From NCBI RefSeq assembly GCF_041295575.1, contig NZ_CP160452.1:3038001-3102000 (forward strand): a stretch of DNA of 64,000 nucleotides, read 5' to 3'. This document shows positions 50,948-59,146 of the stretch, one piece after another. The notes under the pieces are model-generated. The model worked only from the letters and a program-made list of their open reading frames with translations. It was not told the DNA's origin and searched no databases. The translations under genes and the position numbers were made by a program. Numbering within the stretch: the first letter of the stretch is position 1; each line of letters starts with the position of its first letter. The stretch is from Sporosarcina pasteurii. GTDB taxonomy: Bacteria > Bacillota > Bacilli > Bacillales_A > Planococcaceae.

Positions 50948-52678
50948 TTATTCACTCTGACGATTTATCTTCATATACTTTTCGCATTCTTCAGCTTCTA
51001 TTGGTTTGCTATAAAAGTAACCTTGACCTTCCTGACACCCAAGCTTTTTAAGGATTGTAAGCTGTTCTTGCCGTTCAATGCCTTCAGCTACTACATTTAA
51101 TTCTATCGTATTAGCAATCGATAAAATCGCCTCTACAATTGCACCGTTCTGTACTTTTGCATCAAGATTGTGAATAAATGAACGATCGATTTTCAATGTA
51201 TCGATTGGCAGTTCATTAATATAACTGAAGGAACTATACCCTGTACCAAAGTCATCAAGTGCTATTTTAACACCCAATTTTCTTATCTCTTCTACAACTC
51301 CAAGTATCTCTGCTTGATTTCCTAACACACTTTCCGTTAATTCTAATTCAAGCAAACTAGGATTATTGCCTTCATCCTCTAAAACATTTTTAACAATCAT
51401 AAGGAATTCAGGGTCTGCTAATTGAACCGCTGAAACATTGACAGCCATTGTATAGTAATACCCTTTTTCTTCCCATTTTCTCGCTTGACGGCATGCTTGT
51501 CTTAACACCCATTTTCCTAGGCAAATAATCAATCTCGTTTCTTCTGCTATCTCAATGAATTGGTCTGGAGGAATCCGTCCAAGATCAGGATGGTCCCACC
51601 GAACTAACGCTTCGACACCTGTTAAGTTACTAGTTGCCAAGTTAAATATGGGTTGATAATCAAGGTGAAAACAGCCTAGCTCAATACTTTTACTTAGTTC
51701 ATTTTCTAGAACCATGCGTTCAATTGATTTTTTTATCGTCCCATGCTCGTAAATTTTATACCCGTCGCCGCCGCGCTCCTTCATTTCCAATAATGCCCTA
51801 CTTGCTTTAGAGAATAATTCCGATGCTTCAGTTGCATGCTCAGGATAAATGGCTATCCCAGCGCTGGAAGTTACTGTGTGGGAACTGCCCATTACTATGA
51901 TCGGCTTTTCAATCGACTCTTGAACCGCCCTGACAATCGCCTCTATTTTATTCGCACAATTCATTCCTTCGAGAACAAACGCAAACTCGTCTCCTCCTAT
52001 ACGTGCAACCACGCAATCTTTCGGCAAAGTTGATTTTAACCTTTCAGCGACTATGGAAAGTACATAATCTCCACACTCATAGCCGTAAGAATCATTCACA
52101 TATCGAAGGCGATCGATATTTAGGTTAACGACAACCACTTTCATTTTGAATTTATTGGCCTTTGATACCGCTTCCAACAGTTGTCTTCGAAAAAAAAGTA
52201 GATTTGGTAAATCTGTTAATTGATCATTATATGCGAGATGTCGAATCATCTCCTCAGCCTCTTTACGCACAGTAATCTCATATCGCATCGAAACATATTG
52301 ATAAGGAATACGTTTGTCATTTAGAAATGGAACGATCGTTGTATCTACCCAATAGTATGTCCCATCTTTCCTTCGATTTTTAACCTCGCCTTTCCATACA
52401 CGTCCACTCCCAATCGTTTTCCACATTTCTTTAAAAAAACCCTTGGAGTGATGGCCAGAGTTAATCATGCGATGACTCTTCCCTAAAAGTTCATTTGAAG
52501 TATACTGTGACATTTCCGTAAATTTCTTATTGACGTATGTAATTTTTCCGTTAGGATCTGTTATCGCTACGATAGCTGATTGATCTAAGGCATATAAGAT
52601 ATCTTGCAGTTTTTTATCGGCTGTTAGTTCCTCATTATGAACGAAAATTTCCGATGTCGACATTTTTTCTTCTCGCAT
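50948..52678 (-). CDS. PAS-GGDEF-EAL protein, probable c-di-GMP phosphodiesterase
   Basis: A 576-aa soluble protein: PAS domain (about 22-145; AIVAITDPNGKITYVNKKF, KGEVKNRRKDGTYYWVDTT), GGDEF domain (about 155-310; RIGGDEFAFVLE) and EAL domain (about 325-570; GVEALVRWDHP, VNVSAVQL, ELTES, DDFGTGYSS, LKIDRSF, AEGIE). EAL residues look complete. In GGDEF the metal-binding Asp of LDIDxF is Asn (VNLNIDRLRYVND), so cyclase activity is doubtful. ATG 52678 follows AGAGGTG. No membrane helix. It probably degrades c-di-GMP in response to a PAS ligand. Confidence 0.9.
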   Translation of the reverse strand: MREEKMSTSEIFVHNEELTADKKLQDILYALDQSAIVAITDPNGKITYVNKKFTEMSQYTSNELLGKSHRMINSGHHSKGFFKEMWKTIGSGRVWKGEVKNRRKDGTYYWVDTTIVPFLNDKRIPYQYVSMRYEITVRKEAEEMIRHLAYNDQLTDLPNLLFFRRQLLEAVSKANKFKMKVVVVNLNIDRLRYVNDSYGYECGDYVLSIVAERLKSTLPKDCVVARIGGDEFAFVLEGMNCANKIEAIVRAVQESIEKPIIVMGSSHTVTSSAGIAIYPEHATEASELFSKASRALLEMKERGGDGYKIYEHGTIKKSIERMVLENELSKSIELGCFHLDYQPIFNLATSNLTGVEALVRWDHPDLGRIPPDQFIEIAEETRLIICLGKWVLRQACRQARKWEEKGYYYTMAVNVSAVQLADPEFLMIVKNVLEDEGNNPSLLELELTESVLGNQAEILGVVEEIRKLGVKIALDDFGTGYSSFSYINELPIDTLKIDRSFIHNLDAKVQNGAIVEAILSIANTIELNVVAEGIERQEQLTILKKLGCQEGQGYFYSKPIEAEECEKYMKINRQSE

Positions 52679-52961
52679 ATTGACACCTCTTTTTCTATAT
52701 GTACCAATTTTCACTTTTTATGTAAGTTTTTGTATTTATTATAAAGGAAGTAGTAATTTTTCACTACTCATTATACCTCTTGTAAAATATTTTTCACGAA
52801 ACCATTCATCATAAAATCATAACACACACGTAACATTACGGATTAATTCTACCATTTAGGCACACTGGATGACCTTCAATTATCCGCATAGCAACCTAAA
52901 ATTCAACTCGAAGTACGTCATCCTAAACACTTTTCAAATGTTCCAAGATACAATTTCAAAA
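52679..52961. other. Intergenic stretch between PAS gene and tRNA terminator
   Basis: AT-rich stretch; nothing supportable beyond the probable promoter region of the PAS-GGDEF-EAL gene. Confidence 0.4.
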
Positions 52962-53008
52962 CATAAAAAAGCTAATCCATTAGCCTTGATGACTAAGGAT
53001 TAGCTTTA
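52962..53008 (-). terminator. Terminator of the tRNA operon
   Basis: GCTAATCC (52971-52978) pairs with GGATTAGC (52997-53004); TTTTTTAT follows on the minus strand. Confidence 0.85.
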
Positions 53009-53013
53009 TATTA

Positions 53014-53085
53014 CTGGGGTAGCTGGATTCGAACCAACGAATGACGGAGTCAAAGTCCGTTGCCTTACCGCTTGGCTATACCCCA
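53014..53085 (-). tRNA. tRNA-Gln (TTG)
   Basis: Full cloverleaf on the minus strand: acceptor TGGGGTA / TACCCCA, anticodon loop CTTTGAC (TTG), T loop GGTTCGAATCC. No encoded CCA. Last gene of the operon. Confidence 0.95.
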
Positions 53086-53203
53086 CCGATTTTAAAATTT
53101 TGATATACGTATTATGGCTACATTTATGTGATTTATGCAGAGGATGTTGTTTGCTATGTTTAAATTAGCGTATTTAAAAGCACTTCTTGCTTTTAAATTA
53201 TAA

Positions 53204-53275
53204 TGACCCCTACGGGATTCGAACCCGTGTTACCGCCGTGAAAGGGCGGTGTCTTAACCGCTTGACCAAGGGGCC
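53204..53275 (-). tRNA. tRNA-Glu (TTC)
   Basis: Minus strand: acceptor GGCCCCT / AGGGGTC, anticodon loop CTTTCAC (TTC), T arm CGGGTTCGAATCCCG. Confidence 0.95.
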
Positions 53276-53476
53276 TCGTTTAAAATTGTGATATACATCG
53301 CATAACTGCGTCAGCTTCACTCGCTCAGTCAGTCACGTACTTAAGTACGCTCCTTCCTTCTCTCAATCGCTTCCTTGTTCTGCTCGTATCTCCCAATTTT
53401 AAATAAAGAATAGGAAGATTATACAAGGATAATTTGATATATATCGCATAACTGCGCAATCCTTAAAATAAAATGG

Positions 53477-53558
53477 TGGTGGGGGAGGGATTCGAACCCC
53501 CGAACCCTGAGGGAGCGGATTTACAGTCCGCCGCGTTTAGCCACTTCGCTACCCCACC
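53477..53558 (-). tRNA. tRNA-Tyr (GTA)
   Basis: Minus strand, 82 bases with a long variable arm: acceptor GGTGGGG / CCCCACC, anticodon loop CTGTAAA (GTA), T arm GGGGGTTCGAATCCCTCC. Confidence 0.95.
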
Positions 53559-53649
53559 TAATTTAAAACCACGATAATCATCGCATGGCTACGTTAGCCA
53601 AATTCATTCAGTTCGTTCTATGTATTCGATTATGATCGCGTCTCTCTGG

Positions 53650-53722
53650 AGCTTCCAACCGGAATCGAACCGGTGACCTCTTCCTTACCATGGAAGCACT
53701 CTACCTACTGAGCTATGGAAGC
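53650..53722 (-). tRNA. tRNA-Thr (GGT)
   Basis: Minus strand: acceptor GCTTCCA / TGGAAGC, anticodon stem-loop CTTCC-ATGGTAA-GGAAG (GGT), T arm CCGGTTCGATTCCGG. Confidence 0.94.
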
Positions 53723-53728
53723 ATATGG

Positions 53729-53800
53729 CTCCGCAGGTAGGATTCGAACCTACGACCGATCGGTTAACAGCCGATTGCTCTACCACTGAGCTACTGCGGA
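53729..53800 (-). tRNA. tRNA-Asn (GTT)
   Basis: Minus strand: acceptor TCCGCAG / CTGCGGA, anticodon loop CTGTTAA (GTT), T arm TAGGTTCGAATCCTA. First gene of the operon; only six bases separate it from tRNA-Thr. Confidence 0.95.
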
Positions 53801-53830
53801 ATAATTACTATTATTTTCTCGACACCATTT

Positions 53831-53858
53831 ATTATACCAAAACTTTTTTACTTTGCAA
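53831..53858 (-). promoter_or_regulatory. Sigma-A promoter of the tRNA operon
   Basis: Minus strand TTGCAA (53858-53853), 16-base spacer, TATAAT (53836-53831), about 30 bases before tRNA-Asn. Confidence 0.75.
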
Positions 53859-53977
53859 GCCCTAAATACAAAAAACGTTTTATTTGGACAGCGACTCTTT
53901 TATAGTAACACGGTCCATTCATATTTGTCAAATCTTACTCATAGGATGTACATAGATTCCATTAAGGAGGATACTAT

Positions 53978-54640
53978 ATGCGGAAGAAGTTAGTAATACT
54001 ATTTATTGTAGGTTGCGGTTTCTTTTTAATATTCCCACCATTACCTGAAAAACTTTCACTCGTCTCAGTCTTCCGTGTGACTGAAGAGCCTGCTGCAATT
54101 GTCCGTGGCACAACTGGTTCTGCACTAACCATCAATATATCCTTTGGTGATGATGAAGTTAAAGATTGGATTGATACCCTTGAAAAGCCTTATCCTCTAT
54201 TAATCATCGATAATGACTGGGCAGAAAGGTTTCCAGAAACAATTAAGCTCATTCAAAAGAAAAAAATTCCTACCGGTTTACTTGGGCATAAAGGTGAAGC
54301 TTATGAAATCGATGAGAAGTTATTCATAAACCAATTGAATAAGTACGAGAAGTTATTTGGCGAAAAGCCACTTTGGTTTAGAACAACTGACGAGACATTC
54401 CCTCATTATTTGCAGACACTTCTGTGGAAAGCTGAGATTAATGCACTCGGTTCGACGTTCACATGGACAGGTGGAAAAATCCCCCCTGTAATAGATGGGG
54501 AAATTATTTCCGTTTCACATCATCGAAAAGATCGAATCGATTTATCCAAATTGGAAAAACTCAATGAGAGTAGAGACTTTAAAACATTGGATGAAGTCCT
54601 TTTTGGTCCTGTTGGCAAAATGAAAAAAATTCCCAAATAA
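53978..54640 (+). CDS. Degenerate PdaB/NodB-like polysaccharide deacetylase homologue
   Basis: A 220-aa protein with an N-terminal membrane or signal helix (LVILFIVGCGFFLIFPP). Landmarks follow the sporulation deacetylase PdaB (YbaN): AIVRGTTGSALTINISFGDDE aligns with its KGDTNSKDIALTFDISWGDE region, and DNDWAERFPETIKLI with its SWAERHPDTVKRI. Catalytic signatures are lost: TFDISWGD has become TINISFGD (no first Asp), and the metal H-x3-H segment reads GHKGEAYE. An enzyme-dead role is likely. The position next to kbaA and gerD is the B. subtilis pdaB locus, but on the opposite strand to kbaA. ATG follows AAGGAGG. Confidence 0.65.
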   Translation: MRKKLVILFIVGCGFFLIFPPLPEKLSLVSVFRVTEEPAAIVRGTTGSALTINISFGDDEVKDWIDTLEKPYPLLIIDNDWAERFPETIKLIQKKKIPTGLLGHKGEAYEIDEKLFINQLNKYEKLFGEKPLWFRTTDETFPHYLQTLLWKAEINALGSTFTWTGGKIPPVIDGEIISVSHHRKDRIDLSKLEKLNESRDFKTLDEVLFGPVGKMKKIPK

Positions 54641-54699
54641 TCATATTGACAACAATTTTAATATGTCCATTTTCCTTCTAAAACATTCATGGAAATCAT

Positions 54700-54738
54700 A
54701 AAACAGCACAATCATTTCAATCGATTGTGCTGCTTGTG
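54700..54738 (-). terminator. Terminator between the PdaB-like gene and kbaA
   Basis: CAGCACAATC (54704-54713) pairs with GATTGTGCTG (54723-54732); TTTTAT on the minus strand. Confidence 0.75.
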
Positions 54739-55419
54739 TTATTTTGAAGAAGCTGCTTTTGCTTTTTGCCTTCGTGCTGCGCGGCGTTCATCAAGTTTCG
54801 CCTTATCAACGTCGGACATCGTATTATATTTTGGTAGAGCTAAGATCTGGTAGGAATTCACAGCTAGTAGTGGGAATAAAAGAATTGTTACCCACGTGTC
54901 AATATTGCCTGACCTCACCATTAAAGCGGGTAGCCATTCGAGTGTCGTAATGACAATCATAAAAAACAATGCTGAAATCAGTGTATGCTTCTTCGTCCAC
55001 TGTGCCTTTAAATAAGCTGTTATTCCCGATACAATGACAAGCGATGCAAGTAAAGTTAAGTATAATAACGATCTACCTGTGTCTTCCGATGTTAAGCGGA
55101 AGCGGAAAAAGACTAAATCAAATAAAACAATTACAATGATTAACAATTGAACCCAGTTCCATAAAGTAAGAGACCTAAAAATATTAACACCAAATTGGTG
55201 TACTGTTAAATACGCGAAAAAACCCATCTGTGCAATGACACTCATTGTAAAACCAAGAAACACCATCCATAAAAGCGCCCCTAAGAATTGCCAAGTTTCT
55301 CCAGACTGTAGATAACTCGAGAAAAACTCCCACCGAACAATTAACCCAATGATGGCCGTGACAAGCCCACCAATCCAAAGTGCATTAAAGAAAAATTTAA
55401 TCCAATTTCGTATTGTCAA
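54739..55419 (-). CDS. kbaA: KinB-signalling pathway activation protein
   Basis: A 226-aa protein with six predicted helices and a basic C-terminus (LDERRAARRQKAKAA). The start MTIRNWIKFFFNALWIGG, the RWEFFSSYL and VIAQMGFFAYLTVHQFG segments and the end YNTMSDVDKAKLDERR match KbaA. KbaA is needed for KinB-dependent start of sporulation in B. subtilis. Position beside gerD is conserved. Confidence 0.88.
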   Translation of the reverse strand: MTIRNWIKFFFNALWIGGLVTAIIGLIVRWEFFSSYLQSGETWQFLGALLWMVFLGFTMSVIAQMGFFAYLTVHQFGVNIFRSLTLWNWVQLLIIVIVLFDLVFFRFRLTSEDTGRSLLYLTLLASLVIVSGITAYLKAQWTKKHTLISALFFMIVITTLEWLPALMVRSGNIDTWVTILLFPLLAVNSYQILALPKYNTMSDVDKAKLDERRAARRQKAKAASSK

Positions 55420-55498
55420 GACAATGTGCCTCCGTTTTTGCTTGTTCTCATAAGTGTATCAACGATTTGTCCAAAAATCTATTTCAAATGCCGACATA

Positions 55499-55532
55499 TG
55501 CATATTTCTCGTCGATTTGTGAACAATAATTG
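55499..55532 (+). promoter_or_regulatory. Possible sigma-G promoter of gerD
   Basis: TGCATA (55499-55504) and CAATAAT (about 55524-55530) loosely fit sigma-G -35 and -10 boxes, at slightly long spacing; gerD is sigma-G dependent in B. subtilis. Confidence 0.35.
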
Positions 55533-55565
55533 AAAAGAGTTATGAAGGGAATGATCTGAAATCCC

Positions 55566-56156
55566 ATGAAAACGAAATTCATTCAGTTATTGATCGTTAT
55601 TTTTCTCCTTGCCGGCTGTACACAACCGCCTCAAGCAACACCATCCTTTGATGAGATAAAAAAAATGATGAAAGATGCCATTCAAACAGAGGAGGGTAAA
55701 AAAGCATTACGACAAATATTGACGGAGGATGATTTTCGTGAGCTTCTTGTGTTAGAGCAGCCAGAGGTGAAAAAGTCTATAGAAGAAACTTTATTATCTA
55801 AACAAGGCGAAGACTTTTGGAAGCAAGCCTTTGACGACCCTAAGTTTGCCGAGAAAATTGCTAAGAGCATGAAAGACCAACAAGAAGACGTCATGAAACA
55901 ATTGATGGGCGATGCATCCTTTCAAAAACAATTAGAGGAATTTTTTGGACAACCTGATATGCAAAAACAATTAGAGAGCATTATGAAATCCTCTACAATG
56001 AAAGAACAGTACGAAAAAGCAATTGAAGAAACGATTAACAGTCCATTACTTCAAACAAAATGGGAAAAGTTAATTCAAGAAGCCGGAAAAGGTGACAGCA
56101 AGAAGGAGAAAGGCAAAGAAGAAGGGCAATCTAAAGAAGGCGGAGAGGGTCAGTAA
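55566..56156 (+). CDS. gerD: Spore germination lipoprotein GerD
   Basis: A 196-aa lipoprotein (lipobox FLLAGC). It is mostly helical with repeated FWKQAFDDPKF, SFQKQLEEFFGQPDMQKQLE and MKEQYEKAIEETI segments, and a Lys/Glu/Gly-rich tail. GerD clusters germinant receptors in the spore inner membrane. It starts at ATG 55566 after AAGGGAATGATC and shares a hairpin terminator with salA. Confidence 0.92.
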   Translation: MKTKFIQLLIVIFLLAGCTQPPQATPSFDEIKKMMKDAIQTEEGKKALRQILTEDDFRELLVLEQPEVKKSIEETLLSKQGEDFWKQAFDDPKFAEKIAKSMKDQQEDVMKQLMGDASFQKQLEEFFGQPDMQKQLESIMKSSTMKEQYEKAIEETINSPLLQTKWEKLIQEAGKGDSKKEKGKEEGQSKEGGEGQ

Positions 56157-56170
56157 CCCTCTCCGCTCCA
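56140..56170 (+). terminator. Hairpin between convergent gerD and salA
   Basis: GCGGAGAGGGT (56140-56150) pairs with ACCCTCTCCGC (56156-56166). Strong stem overlapping the gerD stop; poor T run. Confidence 0.65.
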
Positions 56171-56172
56171 TC

Positions 56173-57231
56173 TTAGTCGTTTTTCTTTTTAATGATTTCT
56201 TGTGCAATTTCTGTATATATTTTTCCAATTGGATGATCTTCTGCATAAACAGACGGCGCAAAGTCTTCTTCATCCCAATCTGGTTGGCCAAGTGGAATTT
56301 GTCCAAGCAGGTCAGTACGAAGCTCTTCCGCTAGTCGCGTTCCTCCGCCTTTACCGAATACAAACTCCTTTTCACCCGTAGCTTTTGATTCGAACCAAGA
56401 CATATTTTCGATAACGCCTAGAATTTCATGTTCTGTTTGTAATGCCATCGCCCCCGCACGTGCAGCGACAAATGCTGCTGTTGGATGTGGTGTCGTGACA
56501 ATAACCTCTTTTGATGTTGGCAACATTTGGTGTATGTCAAGCGCAACATCACCTGTACCTGGTGGTAAATCTAAGAGCAAGTAGTCTAAGTCTCCCCATT
56601 CTACGTCTCTAAAAAATTGATCGAGCGCTTTTCCAAGCATAGGCCCACGCCATACAACTGGTGCGTTATCTTCTACAAAAAAGCCCATTGAAATGACTTT
56701 TACACCGAGTCTTTCAACAGGGATGATACGTTCACCACGTACTTTTGGCATTTTCGTAACACCCATCATATCCGGAACACTAAATCCGTAAATATCCGCG
56801 TCAATAAGGCCGACTTTCTTTCCAAGTCGTGCAAGCGCTACCGCAATATTGACAGAAACTGTCGACTTTCCAACGCCGCCCTTACCTGATGCAATTGAGA
56901 TGAACTCGACATTATTTAATGGTGATAAAATATCCTGTGCTTCTGCCCCTGTTGCCGTTCCACGGAATTTATTGAGCACTTCTTGCGACAGTTCTTCAAA
57001 TCGAATGCCGACGGTTTCTGCCCCTGCTTCTTTCAATATATCAACGACTTTCATTTGAAACGGTAATTGCTCTGCAGTATTTATTTTTGCTAGTGCTAAC
57101 TTCACACTTACATGTTTCTTTTCAACATTAATCGATACCTCTGTGATACCTTCCGTTTCTGCAAGTGTTTTATGTAAAAACGGATCTTTCAACTGACCTA
57201 CTAATTCGCGTACTGTTTGCTCATCAATCAA
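56173..57231 (-). CDS. salA: Mrp/SalA P-loop ATPase
   Basis: A 352-aa protein: N-terminal MIP18/DUF59 domain (about 1-85) and Mrp/NBP35 ATPase domain with ASGKGGVGKSTVSVNIAVAL, DADIYGFSVP and LLDLPPGTGD. Family members carry Fe-S clusters; in B. subtilis SalA represses scoC and alters protease production. The CxxC of Fe-S-type NBP35 is not seen. TTG 57231 is eight bases after AAGGAG and yields MIDEQTVRELVGQLKDPF, which lines up with B. subtilis SalA; a GTG three codons earlier is too close. Confidence 0.9.
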   Translation of the reverse strand: MIDEQTVRELVGQLKDPFLHKTLAETEGITEVSINVEKKHVSVKLALAKINTAEQLPFQMKVVDILKEAGAETVGIRFEELSQEVLNKFRGTATGAEAQDILSPLNNVEFISIASGKGGVGKSTVSVNIAVALARLGKKVGLIDADIYGFSVPDMMGVTKMPKVRGERIIPVERLGVKVISMGFFVEDNAPVVWRGPMLGKALDQFFRDVEWGDLDYLLLDLPPGTGDVALDIHQMLPTSKEVIVTTPHPTAAFVAARAGAMALQTEHEILGVIENMSWFESKATGEKEFVFGKGGGTRLAEELRTDLLGQIPLGQPDWDEEDFAPSVYAEDHPIGKIYTEIAQEIIKKKND

Positions 57232-57309
57232 TTCTGACACTCCTTGAAGGTATAATTAATTCTACTTCAAGTATAGCATAATGATAGTGTGCAAACGATG
57301 GAACTAGCT

Positions 57310-58023
57310 CTACATTTCCTCGGCATTTAAAAATTCTGAAATTCCCTCCATAATTGCGTCCGCTACCTTCGATTGATATTTTGGATCAACCAACAATGCC
57401 TTTTCTTCCGGATTCGAAATAAAACCTGTTTCTACCAATACTGAAGGCACAGGCGATTTCTTCAATAAATATACACCACTAATGGCTAATGCTTCACGAT
57501 CTGTATTTTGTAAATTACTTTGAAAAGAGGATTGAATCGCTTTTGCTAAAAATTCGCCATCCGGATGACCGCCTTCATGATAAAACACTTGTGCACCACG
57601 CCACTTTGAATCTGGGATCGCATTTACATGAACACTAATAAAAACATCCGGGTTTTCATTAATCGCAATTGATTCACGTAATTTTAAATCAGCAATCTTA
57701 CGTGAACGAAGGGTCGAAAACTTTTCTTCAGGTGTATGTTCAGCGAGTGCATCTCCTTCTTTCTTACGTGTCATTACAACTGTCGCACCCTTTTTTTCAA
57801 GTCGCTTCGCTAATTCTTTTGAAATGTTGAGTGTAATGTCACGTTCTATCACATCCCCCTCAGAAGCCCCTCCGTCAGGCCCCCCATGCCCCGGATCAAT
57901 GACCACTTTTACGCCCGCAAATTCTTCGGGCATAAAAAATCCTCGGTCCGATGCCTGTGTACTGTACACAACAATTCCAAGAGAACCTAATAATAAAATG
58001 CCAATAATCATCCATCGCTTCAT
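57310..58023 (-). CDS. cwlD: Germination-specific N-acetylmuramoyl-L-alanine amidase CwlD
   Basis: A 237-aa secreted/membrane-anchored Amidase_3. After an N-terminal helix (MIIGILLLGSLGIVVY), zinc ligands are seen in VVIDPGHGGPDGGA, DVIERDITLN and ISVHVNA, and the catalytic Glu in VLVETGFISNPEE. CwlD removes peptide side chains in spore cortex before muramic-delta-lactam formation (with PdaA). ATG 58023 has GGCGG upstream. Conserved next to salA. Confidence 0.93.
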   Translation of the reverse strand: MKRWMIIGILLLGSLGIVVYSTQASDRGFFMPEEFAGVKVVIDPGHGGPDGGASEGDVIERDITLNISKELAKRLEKKGATVVMTRKKEGDALAEHTPEEKFSTLRSRKIADLKLRESIAINENPDVFISVHVNAIPDSKWRGAQVFYHEGGHPDGEFLAKAIQSSFQSNLQNTDREALAISGVYLLKKSPVPSVLVETGFISNPEEKALLVDPKYQSKVADAIMEGISEFLNAEEM

Positions 58024-58095
58024 TCTAGACACCGCCTTTTTCCTTTACTATACGTAAAAGAGAAACAAGATATGTCCAAACTAATCATCAAAGGA

Positions 58096-58125
58096 ACAAA
58101 AAAAGGAACCACTTTGGCTCCTTCG
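58096..58125 (-). terminator. Terminator of the uvsE pair
   Basis: AAGGAACC (58103-58110) pairs with GGCTCCTT (58116-58123, one G-U), followed by TTTTTTTG on the minus strand. Confidence 0.75.
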
Positions 58126-58129
58126 CGAC

Positions 58130-59104
58130 TCACTGATATGATCTTAATTTAAATGAAGAGCCATCAATCATTTCAACATCATCCCTAACTTTTATCTCCT
58201 CCATCAACCGAAACAAGGCCTCGTCTTTTCTTTTTGCTTCAATCATACAATCAATCTGTGGAATGCTCCCCTTTATTTCTGTTAAGAACTTAAAAAACAT
58301 ATCTACATCAACGTAATCCGCATGATGTCGGAATGCGTTCTGACTTTTAGGACTAGAAATATGCATCTTTATTGGAAGCGGAGAATGCCTCCACGTTTGT
58401 ACCACTCGATCCCAATGACTTTTCCAATCCGAATTTTGATGATGGGCAAGGTGATGATGATAATCAAATACAAGAGGAATCTCCAGTTTTTCGCATAAGT
58501 AGAGGCTATCCTCCAATGTAAATGAGGTATCATCATTTTCAAGCATAATCATTTTTTGCAACGATTTCGGAACCACTGCCCAATTATCGATAAAACGTTC
58601 AAGAGAAGCGCCTGTATCTTTATAATTGCCTCCTACATGCATGACACAGCGATGCGTTCTGTCTATGCCCATGCCTTTTAATAAAAGATAATGCATCTTC
58701 AACGTTTGTAATGAATTTTTTAGAATTTCTTTCTTCGATGAGTTAATGAGCACAAAATGATCTGGGTGAAAATCTACTCTTATATTGTTGTCTCTTACGA
58801 ATTTTCCAATCTCTCGCAACTCTTTTTGCAGGGGTTTCATATAATTCCAATCAAGGAGCTCAGGATGGTTAGCCAAAGGAATTAACCGGGAAGTTAAACG
58901 ATAGAAGTAAATCTCTGATGCGACATTATGCCTTAAAATTCTAAGTGTATGATGTAAATTAGAAATTGAAATCCGTTCTAATTTGCGAATTGCAGCTTCC
59001 CGGTCATCAATCTTTTGAAACTGCGCATAAGTCATCGTTTGTGAGGGAGATGCGTTTTTTAATTCCATACTCATTGCCACATAACCTAAACGTACAATTG
59101 TCAC
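58130..59104 (-). CDS. uvsE: UV damage endonuclease, paralogue B
   Basis: A 324-aa UVDE enzyme that nicks 5' to UV photoproducts and other distortions. TIM-barrel landmarks: MTIVRLGYVAMSMELKNASPS, RVDFHPDHFVLINSS, CVMHVGGNYKDTG, MLENDDTSFTLEDSL, VFDYHHHLAHH, KMHISSPKSQNAFRHHADYV and MIEAKRKDEAL, with the metal-binding His, Glu and Asp in place. GTG 59104 is chosen (GAGGTGG upstream) because it matches the family N-terminus; the frame opens seven codons earlier. It follows its paralogue by 42 bases. Confidence 0.9.
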   Translation of the reverse strand: MTIVRLGYVAMSMELKNASPSQTMTYAQFQKIDDREAAIRKLERISISNLHHTLRILRHNVASEIYFYRLTSRLIPLANHPELLDWNYMKPLQKELREIGKFVRDNNIRVDFHPDHFVLINSSKKEILKNSLQTLKMHYLLLKGMGIDRTHRCVMHVGGNYKDTGASLERFIDNWAVVPKSLQKMIMLENDDTSFTLEDSLYLCEKLEIPLVFDYHHHLAHHQNSDWKSHWDRVVQTWRHSPLPIKMHISSPKSQNAFRHHADYVDVDMFFKFLTEIKGSIPQIDCMIEAKRKDEALFRLMEEIKVRDDVEMIDGSSFKLRSYQ

Positions 59105-59146
59105 TTTTGCCACCTCAATCGCCATTAGTCATTCAAACAATCATTA

